From Sphingopyxis sp. OPL5 (GTDB taxonomy: Bacteria; Pseudomonadota; Alphaproteobacteria; Sphingomonadales; Sphingomonadaceae), in the NCBI RefSeq assembly GCF_003797775.2, contig NZ_CP060725.1:2102001-2166000 (forward strand): DNA of 64,000 nucleotides. Reading direction: 5' to 3'. Below the pieces are notes generated by a model that was given only the letters and a program-made list of their open reading frames with translations, was not told the DNA's origin and ran no database searches. The position numbers were made by a program, and so were the translations under genes. Of this stretch, positions 53,180 through 60,933 are shown in pieces; positions within the stretch are counted from its first letter, which is position 1, and every line of letters starts with the position of its first letter.

Positions 53180-54199
53180 GTGACCTCTGCGCCTGCCCAT
53201 CCCTTCACCATTCTCGTGACCGGCGGTGCCGGCTATATCGGCAGCCACGCGGTGCTCGCGCTGCTCGACGCCGGCTGGTCCGTTACAGTGCTCGACAATC
53301 TGGTAACGGGCTTCCGCTGGGCGGTGCCGAAGGCTGCGGCCTTTTACGAAGGCGACATCGCCGACGCGGCGCTCGTTACGCGGATCGTCGCCGAACAGGA
53401 TGTCGGCGCGATCATGCATTTCGCGGGGTCGGTCGTGGTGCCCGAATCGGTGACCAACCCGCTCAAATATTATGACAACAACAGCGCGCGCAGCCGGTCG
53501 CTGATCGACACCGCGGTCCACGCCGGGGTGCGCCATTTCATCTTCTCCTCGACCGCCGCGACGTACGGGATCCCCGATACGATTCCGGTGCGCGAAGATG
53601 CGCCGCAGCGGCCGATCAACCCCTATGGCATGTCGAAACTGATGACCGAGGCGATGCTCGCCGATGTCGCCTTCGCGCACGACTTCAACTATGCTGCGCT
53701 GCGCTATTTCAACGTCGCGGGCGCCGATCCCAAGGCGCGCAGCGGCCAGTCGACCGCCGGCGCGACCCACCTGATCAAGGTCGCGGTCGAGGCGGCGCTC
53801 GGCCGCCGCAGCCATGTCGATGTGTTCGGCACCGACTTCGCCACCCCCGACGGCACCGGGGTGCGCGACTATATCCATGTCAGCGACCTTGCCGCGGCGC
53901 ATCTGCTTGCGCTCGACGCGCTGATCGCCAATCCTCAGGCCAGCCACCAATTGAACTGCGGCTACGGCCGCGGCTTCTCGGTGCTCGAAGTGCTAGACGC
54001 GGTCGACCGCGCGACGAATCGCAAGATCGAGCGCCGCCTGGGCGACCGCCGCGCGGGCGATCCCGACGCGCTTATCGCCGACAATGGCGCGATTCGCGGC
54101 ACCCTCGGTTGGCAGCCGCAGCACGCCGACCTCGACACGATCGTCGCCCACGCGCTGGCGTGGGAGCGCGCGCTGGCCGAACGGCGGCTGGCGGCCTGA
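53180..54199 (+). CDS. galE: UDP-glucose 4-epimerase GalE
   Basis: 339 aa from the GTG at 53180 behind AAAGGAG. Short-chain dehydrogenase fold: NAD loop VTGGAGYIGSHAVLALL, FAGSVVVPESVTNPLKYY, catalytic Ser/Thr in SSTAATYG, Tyr-x3-Lys in NPYGMSKLMTE, substrate loop ALRYFNVAGADP, and GTGVRDYIHVSDLA. It interconverts UDP-glucose and UDP-galactose for surface polysaccharides. A closely related UDP-hexose epimerase is possible. Confidence 0.85.
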   Translation: MTSAPAHPFTILVTGGAGYIGSHAVLALLDAGWSVTVLDNLVTGFRWAVPKAAAFYEGDIADAALVTRIVAEQDVGAIMHFAGSVVVPESVTNPLKYYDNNSARSRSLIDTAVHAGVRHFIFSSTAATYGIPDTIPVREDAPQRPINPYGMSKLMTEAMLADVAFAHDFNYAALRYFNVAGADPKARSGQSTAGATHLIKVAVEAALGRRSHVDVFGTDFATPDGTGVRDYIHVSDLAAAHLLALDALIANPQASHQLNCGYGRGFSVLEVLDAVDRATNRKIERRLGDRRAGDPDALIADNGAIRGTLGWQPQHADLDTIVAHALAWERALAERRLAA

Positions 54200-54214
54200 C
54201 CCTTTAAAGGGATT

Positions 54215-54376
54215 CGCGCAGAGGCGCAGAGGGCGCAGAGATTTGTTCACGCGGAGACGCGGAGAGGAGGAAGAGGGAGGATGGGCGGCTTTGCCGCCTT
54301 TTTCTTTCTCCTCTGCGGTCTCTGCGTCTCTGCGCGAAAATTTCTTCTTCTCCGCGTCTCCGCGCCTCCGCGTGAA
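54215..54376. repeat. Interleaved double inverted repeat between galE and rpmJ
   Basis: The 294 bases between galE and rpmJ are mostly this element. Arm A 54215-54240 pairs with A' 54311-54336 (3 mismatches in 26). Arm B 54246-54265 pairs with B' within about 54350-54376 (CGCGGAGA units). The order is A-B-A'-B', so both stems cannot form as simple nested hairpins at once. Units are CGCAGAG and CGCGGAG, related to the repeat at 42.5 kb. Confidence 0.7.
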
Positions 54377-54421
54377 CCCAATTCAATCACGACCGTGGGG
54401 GCTGAATCGCCGCCAAGCCGG

Positions 54422-54448
54422 TTGACTTTTGGCCCGCGTCCCCATAGT
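54422..54448 (+). promoter_or_regulatory. Possible promoter of rpmJ
   Basis: TTGACT (54422-54427) then CATAGT (54443-54448), spacer 15, about 45 bases before the rpmJ start. The -35 is good and the -10 fair. Confidence 0.45.
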
Positions 54449-54493
54449 TGCGCCGCTTCGCGTTACCGCCTGAGTTTTTACGGACACAAGATC

Positions 54494-54619
54494 ATGAAGA
54501 TTCGCAACAGCCTGAAGTCGCTGAAGGACCGCCACCGGGACAACCGCGTGATCCGCCGTCGCGGCCGGACCTATGTGATCAACAAGACCAACCGCCGCTT
54601 CAAGGCGCGCCAGGGCTGA
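54494..54619 (+). CDS. rpmJ: 50S ribosomal protein L36 (cysteine-free form)
   Basis: 41 aa ([20 protein letters not shown] start, [19 protein letters not shown] end). It lacks the zinc-binding cysteines of classical L36, as with YkgO-type proteins, and is typical of alphaproteobacteria. It is away from the main ribosomal operons, next to a HAD gene. With the cysteine-free L33 at 41.7 kb, two ribosomal proteins here need no zinc. Confidence 0.95.
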   Translation: MKIRNSLKSLKDRHRDNRVIRRRGRTYVINKTNRRFKARQG

Positions 54620-54716
54620 TGCCCCAGCGCGGGGCTGAACCGCCCCGTTTGCTTTTGCTGAACCGCGTAACGCCGTCGGACCCTTCCGGCGGCGCTTTCG
54701 CGTGTCTGGCGTTTGT

Positions 54717-55604
54717 ATGATCGATCGCTGCGTTATCTTCGACGTCGGCAAGGTCCTGTTCGACTGGGATTTGCGGCATCTGTTCGCCAAGCTGATTGCC
54801 GACGAGCAGGAACTCGAATATTTCGTCGGCAACATCATCACGCCGGGGTGGCATTTCCAGCACGACGCCGGCCGCCCTGCCGCCGAGATGGTCGCCGAGC
54901 GAAAGCTTGAATATCCCGATCACGCCGCGTTGATCGATGCCTATGGCACGCGCTTCAACGAGACGATCCCCGGCCCGGTTTCCGGCAGCCTCGAACTGGT
55001 CGAGCGGCTCGATGCCGCGGGGGTGCCGCTGTTCGCGATCACCAATTTCGGGCATGATTTCTGGGAGGGTTTCCGCCCGACCCAACCGGTGTTCGACCGC
55101 TTTCACGATATCATCGTCTCGGGCACCGAGAAGCTGATGAAGCCCGACCCCGCGATCTACCGCCTCGCGATCGCGCGATTCGGGATCGATCCGGCGGGTG
55201 CGCTGTTCATCGACGATGTCGCGGCGAATGTCGCGGGCGCTGAATCGGTCGGAATCGCGGGGCATGTGTTTCGCGATGCTGAAACACTGGAATCCGAACT
55301 TTTTGACCGGGGCTTCTTCAGGAATGAAGCGGGATTCGACGCCTTGATGGATGAATGCTGCATTCGTTTCGGCTGGTGTGGTGGGATCGTCGAGGATGAG
55401 CCGTCACACGTTGACATGTTCATCCCCGAAAGCGGGCCGGTTGCCGCCTATCAGTTTGTCGATTGGCTTTTCGAAGCCGAGGGAATCGACTGGACAAACG
55501 ACCCAGACAAATGGGGGAAGCACAGAGAGTGGCTGAAGGACGCATTCGTCCGACACATGAAGAGCGATGTCGTTGATGCCAGCGCTTTAAAGTGGAATTT
55601 ATAG
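54717..55604 (+). CDS. HAD-IA phosphatase fused to an uncharacterised C-terminal domain
   Basis: 295 aa from the ATG at 54717. Residues 1-200 are a HAD-IA phosphatase of the YihX-like kind: FDVGKVLFDWD (motif I, Asp9), FAITNFGHD (motif II), KLMKPDPAIY (motif III Lys), LFIDDVAANVAGAE (motif IV). Where such proteins normally stop (DAETLESELFDRGF), another 90 residues follow: ALMDECCIRFGWCGGIVEDE, then FVDWLFEAEGIDWTNDPDKW and DAFVRHM. The extension contains an internal ATG at 55347, is visibly lower in GC, and looks like a separate small protein joined in frame. Substrate and role of the tail are unknown. Confidence 0.7.
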   Translation: MIDRCVIFDVGKVLFDWDLRHLFAKLIADEQELEYFVGNIITPGWHFQHDAGRPAAEMVAERKLEYPDHAALIDAYGTRFNETIPGPVSGSLELVERLDAAGVPLFAITNFGHDFWEGFRPTQPVFDRFHDIIVSGTEKLMKPDPAIYRLAIARFGIDPAGALFIDDVAANVAGAESVGIAGHVFRDAETLESELFDRGFFRNEAGFDALMDECCIRFGWCGGIVEDEPSHVDMFIPESGPVAAYQFVDWLFEAEGIDWTNDPDKWGKHREWLKDAFVRHMKSDVVDASALKWNL

Positions 55605-55628
55605 CGCTGGCCGGGACCGCTCGCGTCC

Positions 55629-57797
55629 TTATTTCTCCACCCCCAGCTGGGTCAGCACGAAGGCGAATTCCTCGGCATCCTCGCGCAGGGCGCCCCAGCG
55701 GCCCGACTTGCCGGCGTGGCCCGCGCCCATGTTGGTGCGCAGCAGCAAAGTCGCGTCGTTGGTGCGCGTCGCGCGCAGCTTGGCGACCCATTTGGCGGGT
55801 TCCCAATAGGTCACGCGCGGGTCGTTGAGGCCTGCCGACACCAGCATCGGCGGATAGGCCTTGGCGGTGACATTGTCATAGGGGCTGTAGCTCAGCATAT
55901 AATCGAACGCCGCCTTGTCGGTGATCGGATTGCCCCATTCGGGCCATTCGCCGGGGGTTAGCGGTAGCGTTTCGTCGACCATCGTGTTGATCACGTCGAC
56001 GAAGGGCACCCCCGCGAGCACCGCGCCCCACAATTCGGGCGCTTCATTATAGATCACCCCCATCACCTGCCCGCCCGCCGAGCGACCTTCGACTGAAATC
56101 TTGCCGGCGCTGGTATATTTTTTGGCGATCAGGCCCTTCGCGACGTCGATGAAATCGTTGAAGGTGTTTTTGCGGCGGTCGGTCTTGCCCTCCAGATACC
56201 ATTCGCGGCCCAGATCGTCGCCGCCGCGGACATGCGCGATCGCATAGACCATGCCGCGATCGACGAGGCTGAGCCGCGTCGTCGAAAAGCCCGGCGGGAC
56301 GCGATAGCCGTAGCTGCCATAGGCATAGAGGTGCATCGGCGCGCTGCCGTCGAGCTTCGTCCCCTTTTTGTAGACGAGCGAGGCGGGGATCATCGTCTTG
56401 CCGTCGCGGCTCGGCAGGTTAACCCGTTCGGTTACATATTGCGTCGCGTCGTAACCTGAGGGAATTTCCTGGACCTTCAGCGTTTCGAGCTTTCCGCTCG
56501 CGAGGTCGTAATCATAGACGGTGTCGGGGGTGACCATCGATTCATAGTCGAGCCGGAGCTTGTCCTGATGATATTCGGGATTGTCGCCAAGCCCCGCCAC
56601 ATAAGTAGCGGCGGGGAACTGGATCCGGCCCGGGGTCAGCGGCGCGTCATATTGGCGGACATCGACCTGGTCGAGCCCGTCCTCGCGCGCCTCGAGCACG
56701 AAATAATCGCGGAACACCGAGAAACCGGTGATGTAGCTGTGATCCGACCCGGGGATCAAAGTCTTCCACTCGCCGGGCGTTTTCACGCTGGCGGTGGCGA
56801 CGCGGAAGTTGGGATGCTCGTCATTGGTGTGGATGTAGAGGGTGCCGTCGCGTTCATCGACGCTGTACTCGCGGCCCTTTTTCCGCGCCGACACCAGCTG
56901 CATCGGCGCCTCGGGATTGTCGGCCGGGAGCAGATAGACCTCGCTGGTTTCGTTATCACCCGTCGCGATGACGATATAATTGTCGGCGGCGGTCTTGCCG
57001 ATGCCGACCCCGAAACCGATGTCGGCCTCCTTGTAGAGCAATTTATCGTCCGCGATCGGCGTGCCGAGCTTGTGCAGTCGGACATTGTCGGTGCGCCAAT
57101 TCTCGTTGGCGAGGCCATAGAGGATCGCGTCATTGCCCGAGGTCCAGACCAGCGACGACAGGGTGCCGGGGATGACGTCGGGCAACATCTCACCGGTTTC
57201 GAGGTTGCGGATGCACACCTCGAAGCGTTCGGAGCCATTGTCGTCGAATGAATAGGCCATCAGCTTGCCGTTGGGGCTGATCGACAGTTCGGCGAGGCGG
57301 AAATAATCCTTGTCCTTCGCCATCGCGACCTCGTCGAGGATCAGCGCGGCCTCGCCGGCGCCTGACGCGGGCTTGCGGTACCATTTCTTATACTCGGCGC
57401 CCTCCTCATATTCGACCCAATAGGTCCAGTCGCCGTCCTTCTGCGGCACCGAGGAATCGGCCTCCTTGATCCGGCCCTTCATCTCCTGGAACAAAGTCTC
57501 GACCAGCGCCGCATGCGGCTTCATCTGCGCGTCGAAATACGCATTTTCGGCTTTGACATAATCGAGCACATCCTTGTCATCGACGACCGGATAGCTGTCA
57601 TCCTTCAGCCAGTGGTACGGATCGGACAGCGTCTTGCCGTGCAGCGTCATCTCGTGCGGCCGCTTGTCCGCGACGGGGGCGGCGGACAGGGCAGGGGTGT
57701 TGTCGGTCAATGCTGTCTCTTTCTCTTCGGCGAAAGCGCCCGGGGCCGCGACAAGCGGGGTGGCAATTGCCGCCATAAACATCCAAATAGCGCGCAT
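55629..57797 (-). CDS. Secreted S9 family prolyl oligopeptidase (oligopeptidase B-like)
   Basis: 722 aa from the ATG at 57797, which starts a signal peptide (AIWMFMAAIATPLVAAPGAFA). N-terminal seven-blade propeller (DPYHWLKDDSYPVVDDKDVLDYVKAENAYFD is the typical entry), then the alpha/beta-hydrolase: Ser in GRSAGGQVMG, Asp in SAGLNDPRVTYWEPAKW, His in MGAGHAGKSGRW. The fold and HVRGGDDLGREWY fit oligopeptidase B, cutting after basic residues in short peptides. A periplasmic form is implied by the signal. Adjacent but divergent is an aminopeptidase, so both may serve peptide use. Confidence 0.9.
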   Translation of the reverse strand: MRAIWMFMAAIATPLVAAPGAFAEEKETALTDNTPALSAAPVADKRPHEMTLHGKTLSDPYHWLKDDSYPVVDDKDVLDYVKAENAYFDAQMKPHAALVETLFQEMKGRIKEADSSVPQKDGDWTYWVEYEEGAEYKKWYRKPASGAGEAALILDEVAMAKDKDYFRLAELSISPNGKLMAYSFDDNGSERFEVCIRNLETGEMLPDVIPGTLSSLVWTSGNDAILYGLANENWRTDNVRLHKLGTPIADDKLLYKEADIGFGVGIGKTAADNYIVIATGDNETSEVYLLPADNPEAPMQLVSARKKGREYSVDERDGTLYIHTNDEHPNFRVATASVKTPGEWKTLIPGSDHSYITGFSVFRDYFVLEAREDGLDQVDVRQYDAPLTPGRIQFPAATYVAGLGDNPEYHQDKLRLDYESMVTPDTVYDYDLASGKLETLKVQEIPSGYDATQYVTERVNLPSRDGKTMIPASLVYKKGTKLDGSAPMHLYAYGSYGYRVPPGFSTTRLSLVDRGMVYAIAHVRGGDDLGREWYLEGKTDRRKNTFNDFIDVAKGLIAKKYTSAGKISVEGRSAGGQVMGVIYNEAPELWGAVLAGVPFVDVINTMVDETLPLTPGEWPEWGNPITDKAAFDYMLSYSPYDNVTAKAYPPMLVSAGLNDPRVTYWEPAKWVAKLRATRTNDATLLLRTNMGAGHAGKSGRWGALREDAEEFAFVLTQLGVEK

Positions 57798-57864
57798 CAG
57801 GAAACTCCGCGGTGCCGCCCCCGATGGGCCGGATCGACCGCGATGTAGGAACAAGGAAGCCGCC

Positions 57865-59691
57865 ATGTCCAGCCCCGTCCATGCAGAGCGACTCGCCCGC
57901 GTCCGCGCCGAACTTGCCGCGCGCGGTCTCGACGGCTTTGTCGTGCCGATCAGCGACGAGCATATGAGCGAATATGTCGGCGCCTATGCCCAGCGCATGG
58001 CCTGGCTCACCGGCTTCGGCGGTTCGGCCGGGACCGCGGCGGTGCTGCCCGCCAGGGCCGCGGTGTTCATCGACGGGCGCTACACCGTGCAGGTGCGCGA
58101 CCAGGTCGACGGCGCCTTGTTCGACTATGTCGGCGTGCCGGCATCGAGCGTCGCCGAATGGCTCGGCGCGAACGTCAGCGCGGGGCAGAAGATCGCTTAT
58201 GATCCGTGGCTCCACGGCATCGACTGGGCCAATGCGACGGCGAAGGCGCTGGCCGCCAAGGGTGTCGAACTGGTCGCGGTCGCGTCGAACCCGATCGATG
58301 CGGTGTGGGACGACCAGCCCGCGCCGAGCGATGCCGTCGTCGCGGTGCACGACGTCAAGCTCGCGGGGCAGAGCGCGATCGACAAGCGCTCGGGCATAGC
58401 CGACTGGCTGAAGGACAAGGGCCTCGACACCGGCGTGATGACCGCGCTGGATTCGATCGCCTGGACCTTCAATATTCGTGGGCAGGACGTCAGCCACACG
58501 CCGGTCGGCCTCGCCTTCGCGCTGCTTCATGCCGACGCGACCGCCGACCTGTTCATCGCGCCCGAAAAGATCACCGACGCGGTGCGCGCGCATCTCGGCA
58601 ACAGCGTGCGTATCCACGACCGCGACGCGTTCGAGGCGGCGCTTGCCGGTCTCAAGGACAGGAAGGTCGCGGTCGATCCCGGATCGGCGGTCGCGGCAAT
58701 CTTCACCGCGCTCGAAAAGGCGGGGGCAAAGATCGCGCGCCACCGCGACCCCGCGGTGCTGCCCAAGGCGATCAAGAATGAGGTCGAATTGAACGGCACC
58801 CGCGCCGCGCATGTCCGCGACGGCGTCGCGGTCGCGCGCTTCCTGCAATGGATGGAAGATGTCGCGCCGCAGGGCGGCCTCGACGAACTCGGCGCCGCGG
58901 CGAAGCTGCGCGACTTCCGCGAGGCCGGCGGGGGTCTCGTCGACCTGAGCTTCGACACCATCTCGGCGGCCGGCCCCAATGGCGCGCTGCCGCATTACAA
59001 GGTCGACGAAACCACCAATCGCCGAATCGAGACCGGCACGCTCTACCTGGTCGATTCGGGCGGCCAATATGCCGACGGCACCACCGACATCACGCGCACG
59101 ATCGCGATCGGCCCGCCGACCGCCGAAATGCGCCGCCGCTTCACCCAGGTGCTCAAGGGTCATATCGCGCTCGCCATGGCGCGTTTCCCGACGGGCACGC
59201 GTGGCAGCCAGCTCGACATCCTCGCGCGGCAGTATCTGTGGGCCGACGGGGTCGATTATGCGCATGGTACCGGGCACGGCGTCGGCACCTATCTCGCGGT
59301 CCACGAAGGCCCGCAGCGGATCGCCAAGCCGTCGGGCGGGCAGGCGGGGACCGAGGAACCCTTGCACGCCGGCATGATCCTCTCGAACGAGCCCGGCTAT
59401 TACAAGGCCGGGCATTTCGGCATCCGCATCGAAAATCTGGTCATCGTCGTGCCGCAGCGCATCGACGGCGCCGAAGAGGATATGCTGGGGTTCGAGACGA
59501 TCACCTTTGCGCCGATCGCGCAGAACCTCGTCGAAACCGCGCTGCTGTCGCCGGCCGAGGCCGACTGGCTCGATGCCTATCATGCCGAGGTGTTCGAAAA
59601 GCTCGCGCCGGGCATGGACGATAGCGACCGGGCCTGGCTCGAATCGGCGTGCGCGCCGCTCGACCGCGCCCCCGCTGCGCTTGCCGCCTGA
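57865..59691 (+). CDS. M24 family Xaa-Pro aminopeptidase
   Basis: 608 aa from the ATG at 57865 after AAGGAAG. Three-domain layout of the long (APP1-like) aminopeptidase P: two creatinase N-like domains to about residue 300 and the pita-bread catalytic domain. Metal ligands: Asp in LVDSGGQY, Asp in GTTDITRTI, His in GTGHGVGTYLAVHEGP, Glu in ILSNEPGYY and Glu in GIRIENLV. No signal peptide, so cytoplasmic. It would remove residues before proline from peptides, possibly those released by the neighbouring S9 enzyme. Confidence 0.9.
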   Translation: MSSPVHAERLARVRAELAARGLDGFVVPISDEHMSEYVGAYAQRMAWLTGFGGSAGTAAVLPARAAVFIDGRYTVQVRDQVDGALFDYVGVPASSVAEWLGANVSAGQKIAYDPWLHGIDWANATAKALAAKGVELVAVASNPIDAVWDDQPAPSDAVVAVHDVKLAGQSAIDKRSGIADWLKDKGLDTGVMTALDSIAWTFNIRGQDVSHTPVGLAFALLHADATADLFIAPEKITDAVRAHLGNSVRIHDRDAFEAALAGLKDRKVAVDPGSAVAAIFTALEKAGAKIARHRDPAVLPKAIKNEVELNGTRAAHVRDGVAVARFLQWMEDVAPQGGLDELGAAAKLRDFREAGGGLVDLSFDTISAAGPNGALPHYKVDETTNRRIETGTLYLVDSGGQYADGTTDITRTIAIGPPTAEMRRRFTQVLKGHIALAMARFPTGTRGSQLDILARQYLWADGVDYAHGTGHGVGTYLAVHEGPQRIAKPSGGQAGTEEPLHAGMILSNEPGYYKAGHFGIRIENLVIVVPQRIDGAEEDMLGFETITFAPIAQNLVETALLSPAEADWLDAYHAEVFEKLAPGMDDSDRAWLESACAPLDRAPAALAA

Positions 59692-59693
59692 CC

Positions 59694-60149
59694 ATGGCCA
59701 TCGAACAGGTTCCGCTCGTCGATTTCCGCGTCCACGAAACGGTTCGTGTGCGCTTCAATGAAATCGACGGGCAGAATATCGTCTTCAACGCCCATTATCT
59801 CGTCTATGCCGACATCGGGGTGACCGAATATTTCCGCGCCATCGGCGAAGGACAGCCGGGCCCCTATTTCCATCAATATGGCACCGACATCCGCGAGGTG
59901 CATTGCGAGATCGATTATCACGCGCCGGCGCGACTCGACGAGCTGATCACCATCGCGGCGCGAATCAGCCGATTCGGGCGCGACAATTTCACGCTGCACT
60001 GCGGTGTCTTTCGCGGGGAGGAGCGGCTGACCGATATCGAGATCAGCTATGCGCATATCGATCTCGACAGCGGCGGCGTCACCGCGCTGCCGGGCAGCTT
60101 TATCGCCGAAGTCCGCCGGTTCGAGAAACGCATGCCCGTACAGGCCTGA
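59694..60149 (+). CDS. Acyl-CoA thioesterase (hotdog fold, 4HBT type)
   Basis: 151 aa from the ATG at 59694, three bases after the aminopeptidase stop. VRFNEIDGQNIVFNAHYLVYADIGVTEYFRAIG carries the 4HBT signature with the catalytic Asp in EIDGQNIVFN. Followed by REVHCEIDYHAPARLDELITIAARISRFG and ERLTDIEISYAHID. The acyl group is not predictable; short-chain or aromatic acyl-CoA are possible. Likely co-transcribed with the peptidase gene by position only. Confidence 0.8.
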   Translation: MAIEQVPLVDFRVHETVRVRFNEIDGQNIVFNAHYLVYADIGVTEYFRAIGEGQPGPYFHQYGTDIREVHCEIDYHAPARLDELITIAARISRFGRDNFTLHCGVFRGEERLTDIEISYAHIDLDSGGVTALPGSFIAEVRRFEKRMPVQA

Positions 60150-60210
60150 TTGGTTCGTTAGCGTTATCAACGACGCAAATGCGTCGCCGTGACGGCCGCG
60201 GGCGCAAACC

Positions 60211-60238
60211 AAAAAAAAGGGCCACCCGAAGGTGGCCC
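60211..60238 (-). terminator. Strong minus-strand terminator with no minus-strand gene before it
   Basis: Perfect 8-bp stem (60219-60226 with 60231-60238) closed by a UUCG tetraloop on the minus strand, then eight T residues. On the plus strand it has no T-run, so it cannot terminate the thioesterase message. It is the evidence for a minus-strand transcript in this gap. Confidence 0.75.
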
Positions 60239-60275
60239 GTGAAAGTTTTGGGAGAGGATGCCTAAAAGGCATGCT
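60211..60275 (-). ncRNA. Candidate small RNA ending in a UUCG terminator
   Basis: Reading the minus strand: a 5-bp stem-loop (ATGCC/GGCAT, 60258-60272), an unpaired pyrimidine-rich stretch CCTCTCC (60251-60257 region) resembling an anti-Shine-Dalgarno, then the UUCG terminator. About 65 nt would fit a trans-acting sRNA. The 5' end is a guess. A possible promoter is TTGCAA followed after 16 bases by CAATAT. A 14-codon frame upstream on the same strand could instead be a leader peptide. Confidence 0.35.
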
Positions 60276-60430
60276 CATATTGCAGCGCACAAAAAATGTT
60301 GCAACTGCGAAATGAGCATCCGCTATTGCATTTTTTGCAATCGTGACACCGGTGGGCGCCGGACCGGCTGAAAAACCGCCGCAATCGCTATCCTCTCGCA
60401 AAATGCGCGCACCTATCCTAAATTGGCGCG

Positions 60431-60931
60431 ATGAGAGTGATGATGAACAATTGGGACGTGCGCGGCGGCGTCTCCGACTTCTGGCACTATATCCGCGCCC
60501 CGCGTCCGCACCGCTGGGCGTTCTGGACCGCGACGATTGCGGTGACGCTGGCGGTCTTTTACGGCATCGCCACCAATATCGTCCGCACCGAAGAGCCCAA
60601 GGCGCAGATCATCTATTTCGAAAACTGGACCGCGGGACGCAGCACGGACGAAGTCAATGCCGGCTGGATCGAACGCGCCAAGGATGTGAACCGCGCCAAT
60701 GCCATACGCCGCGCCGAATATCAGAAGCTCGCCGACCGGATGGGGGTCGACTATGATTCGAGCGAGGCCGACAAGGAAACGCGCGAAACGCTGGGCGCCG
60801 AAGCCGACACCGTCGTGAAGGCGCCCGAACCGCCGAAACATTCGACCCTCGCCGAACGCGCCGCGCGCGGTCCGAAGGCGGCGCCGGCTGCGCCGGCCCC
60901 CTCCGCCACCCCCGCTCCGACCGCCCGCTAG
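60431..60931 (+). CDS. Single-pass membrane protein, function unknown
   Basis: 166 aa from the ATG at 60431; ATGs at 60440 and 60443 are alternatives and the latter lies just after GAGAG. One TM helix at about residues 29-50 (AFWTATIAVTLAVFYGIAT), then a periplasmic part with RTEEPKAQIIYFENWTAGRSTDEVNAGWIERAKD and a Pro/Ala-rich tail. It is three bases before ribD and probably shares its transcript. I do not recognise the family. Confidence 0.65.
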   Translation: MRVMMNNWDVRGGVSDFWHYIRAPRPHRWAFWTATIAVTLAVFYGIATNIVRTEEPKAQIIYFENWTAGRSTDEVNAGWIERAKDVNRANAIRRAEYQKLADRMGVDYDSSEADKETRETLGAEADTVVKAPEPPKHSTLAERAARGPKAAPAAPAPSATPAPTAR

Positions 60932-60933
60932 GC

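Larger units (their letters stand above)
60150..60430. other. AT-rich intergenic region with several TGCA-type inverted repeats
   Basis: 281 bases without a gene over 60 codons. It contains a minus-strand terminator (60211-60238) and a 5-bp stem-loop (60258-60272). It also contains the palindrome ATTGCATTTTTTGCAAT (60325-60341) and a TTGCA...TGCAA pair (60280-60304). Its AT content is well above its surroundings. TGC/GCA-rich sites of this kind resemble PhaR-type phasin operators, without a phasin gene here. Confidence 0.5.

Noticed and set aside
60257..60330. 14-codon minus-strand frame (MLISQLQHFLCAAI)
   Set aside because: Too short to support alone and without a clear ribosome binding site; mentioned as an alternative reading of the candidate sRNA.
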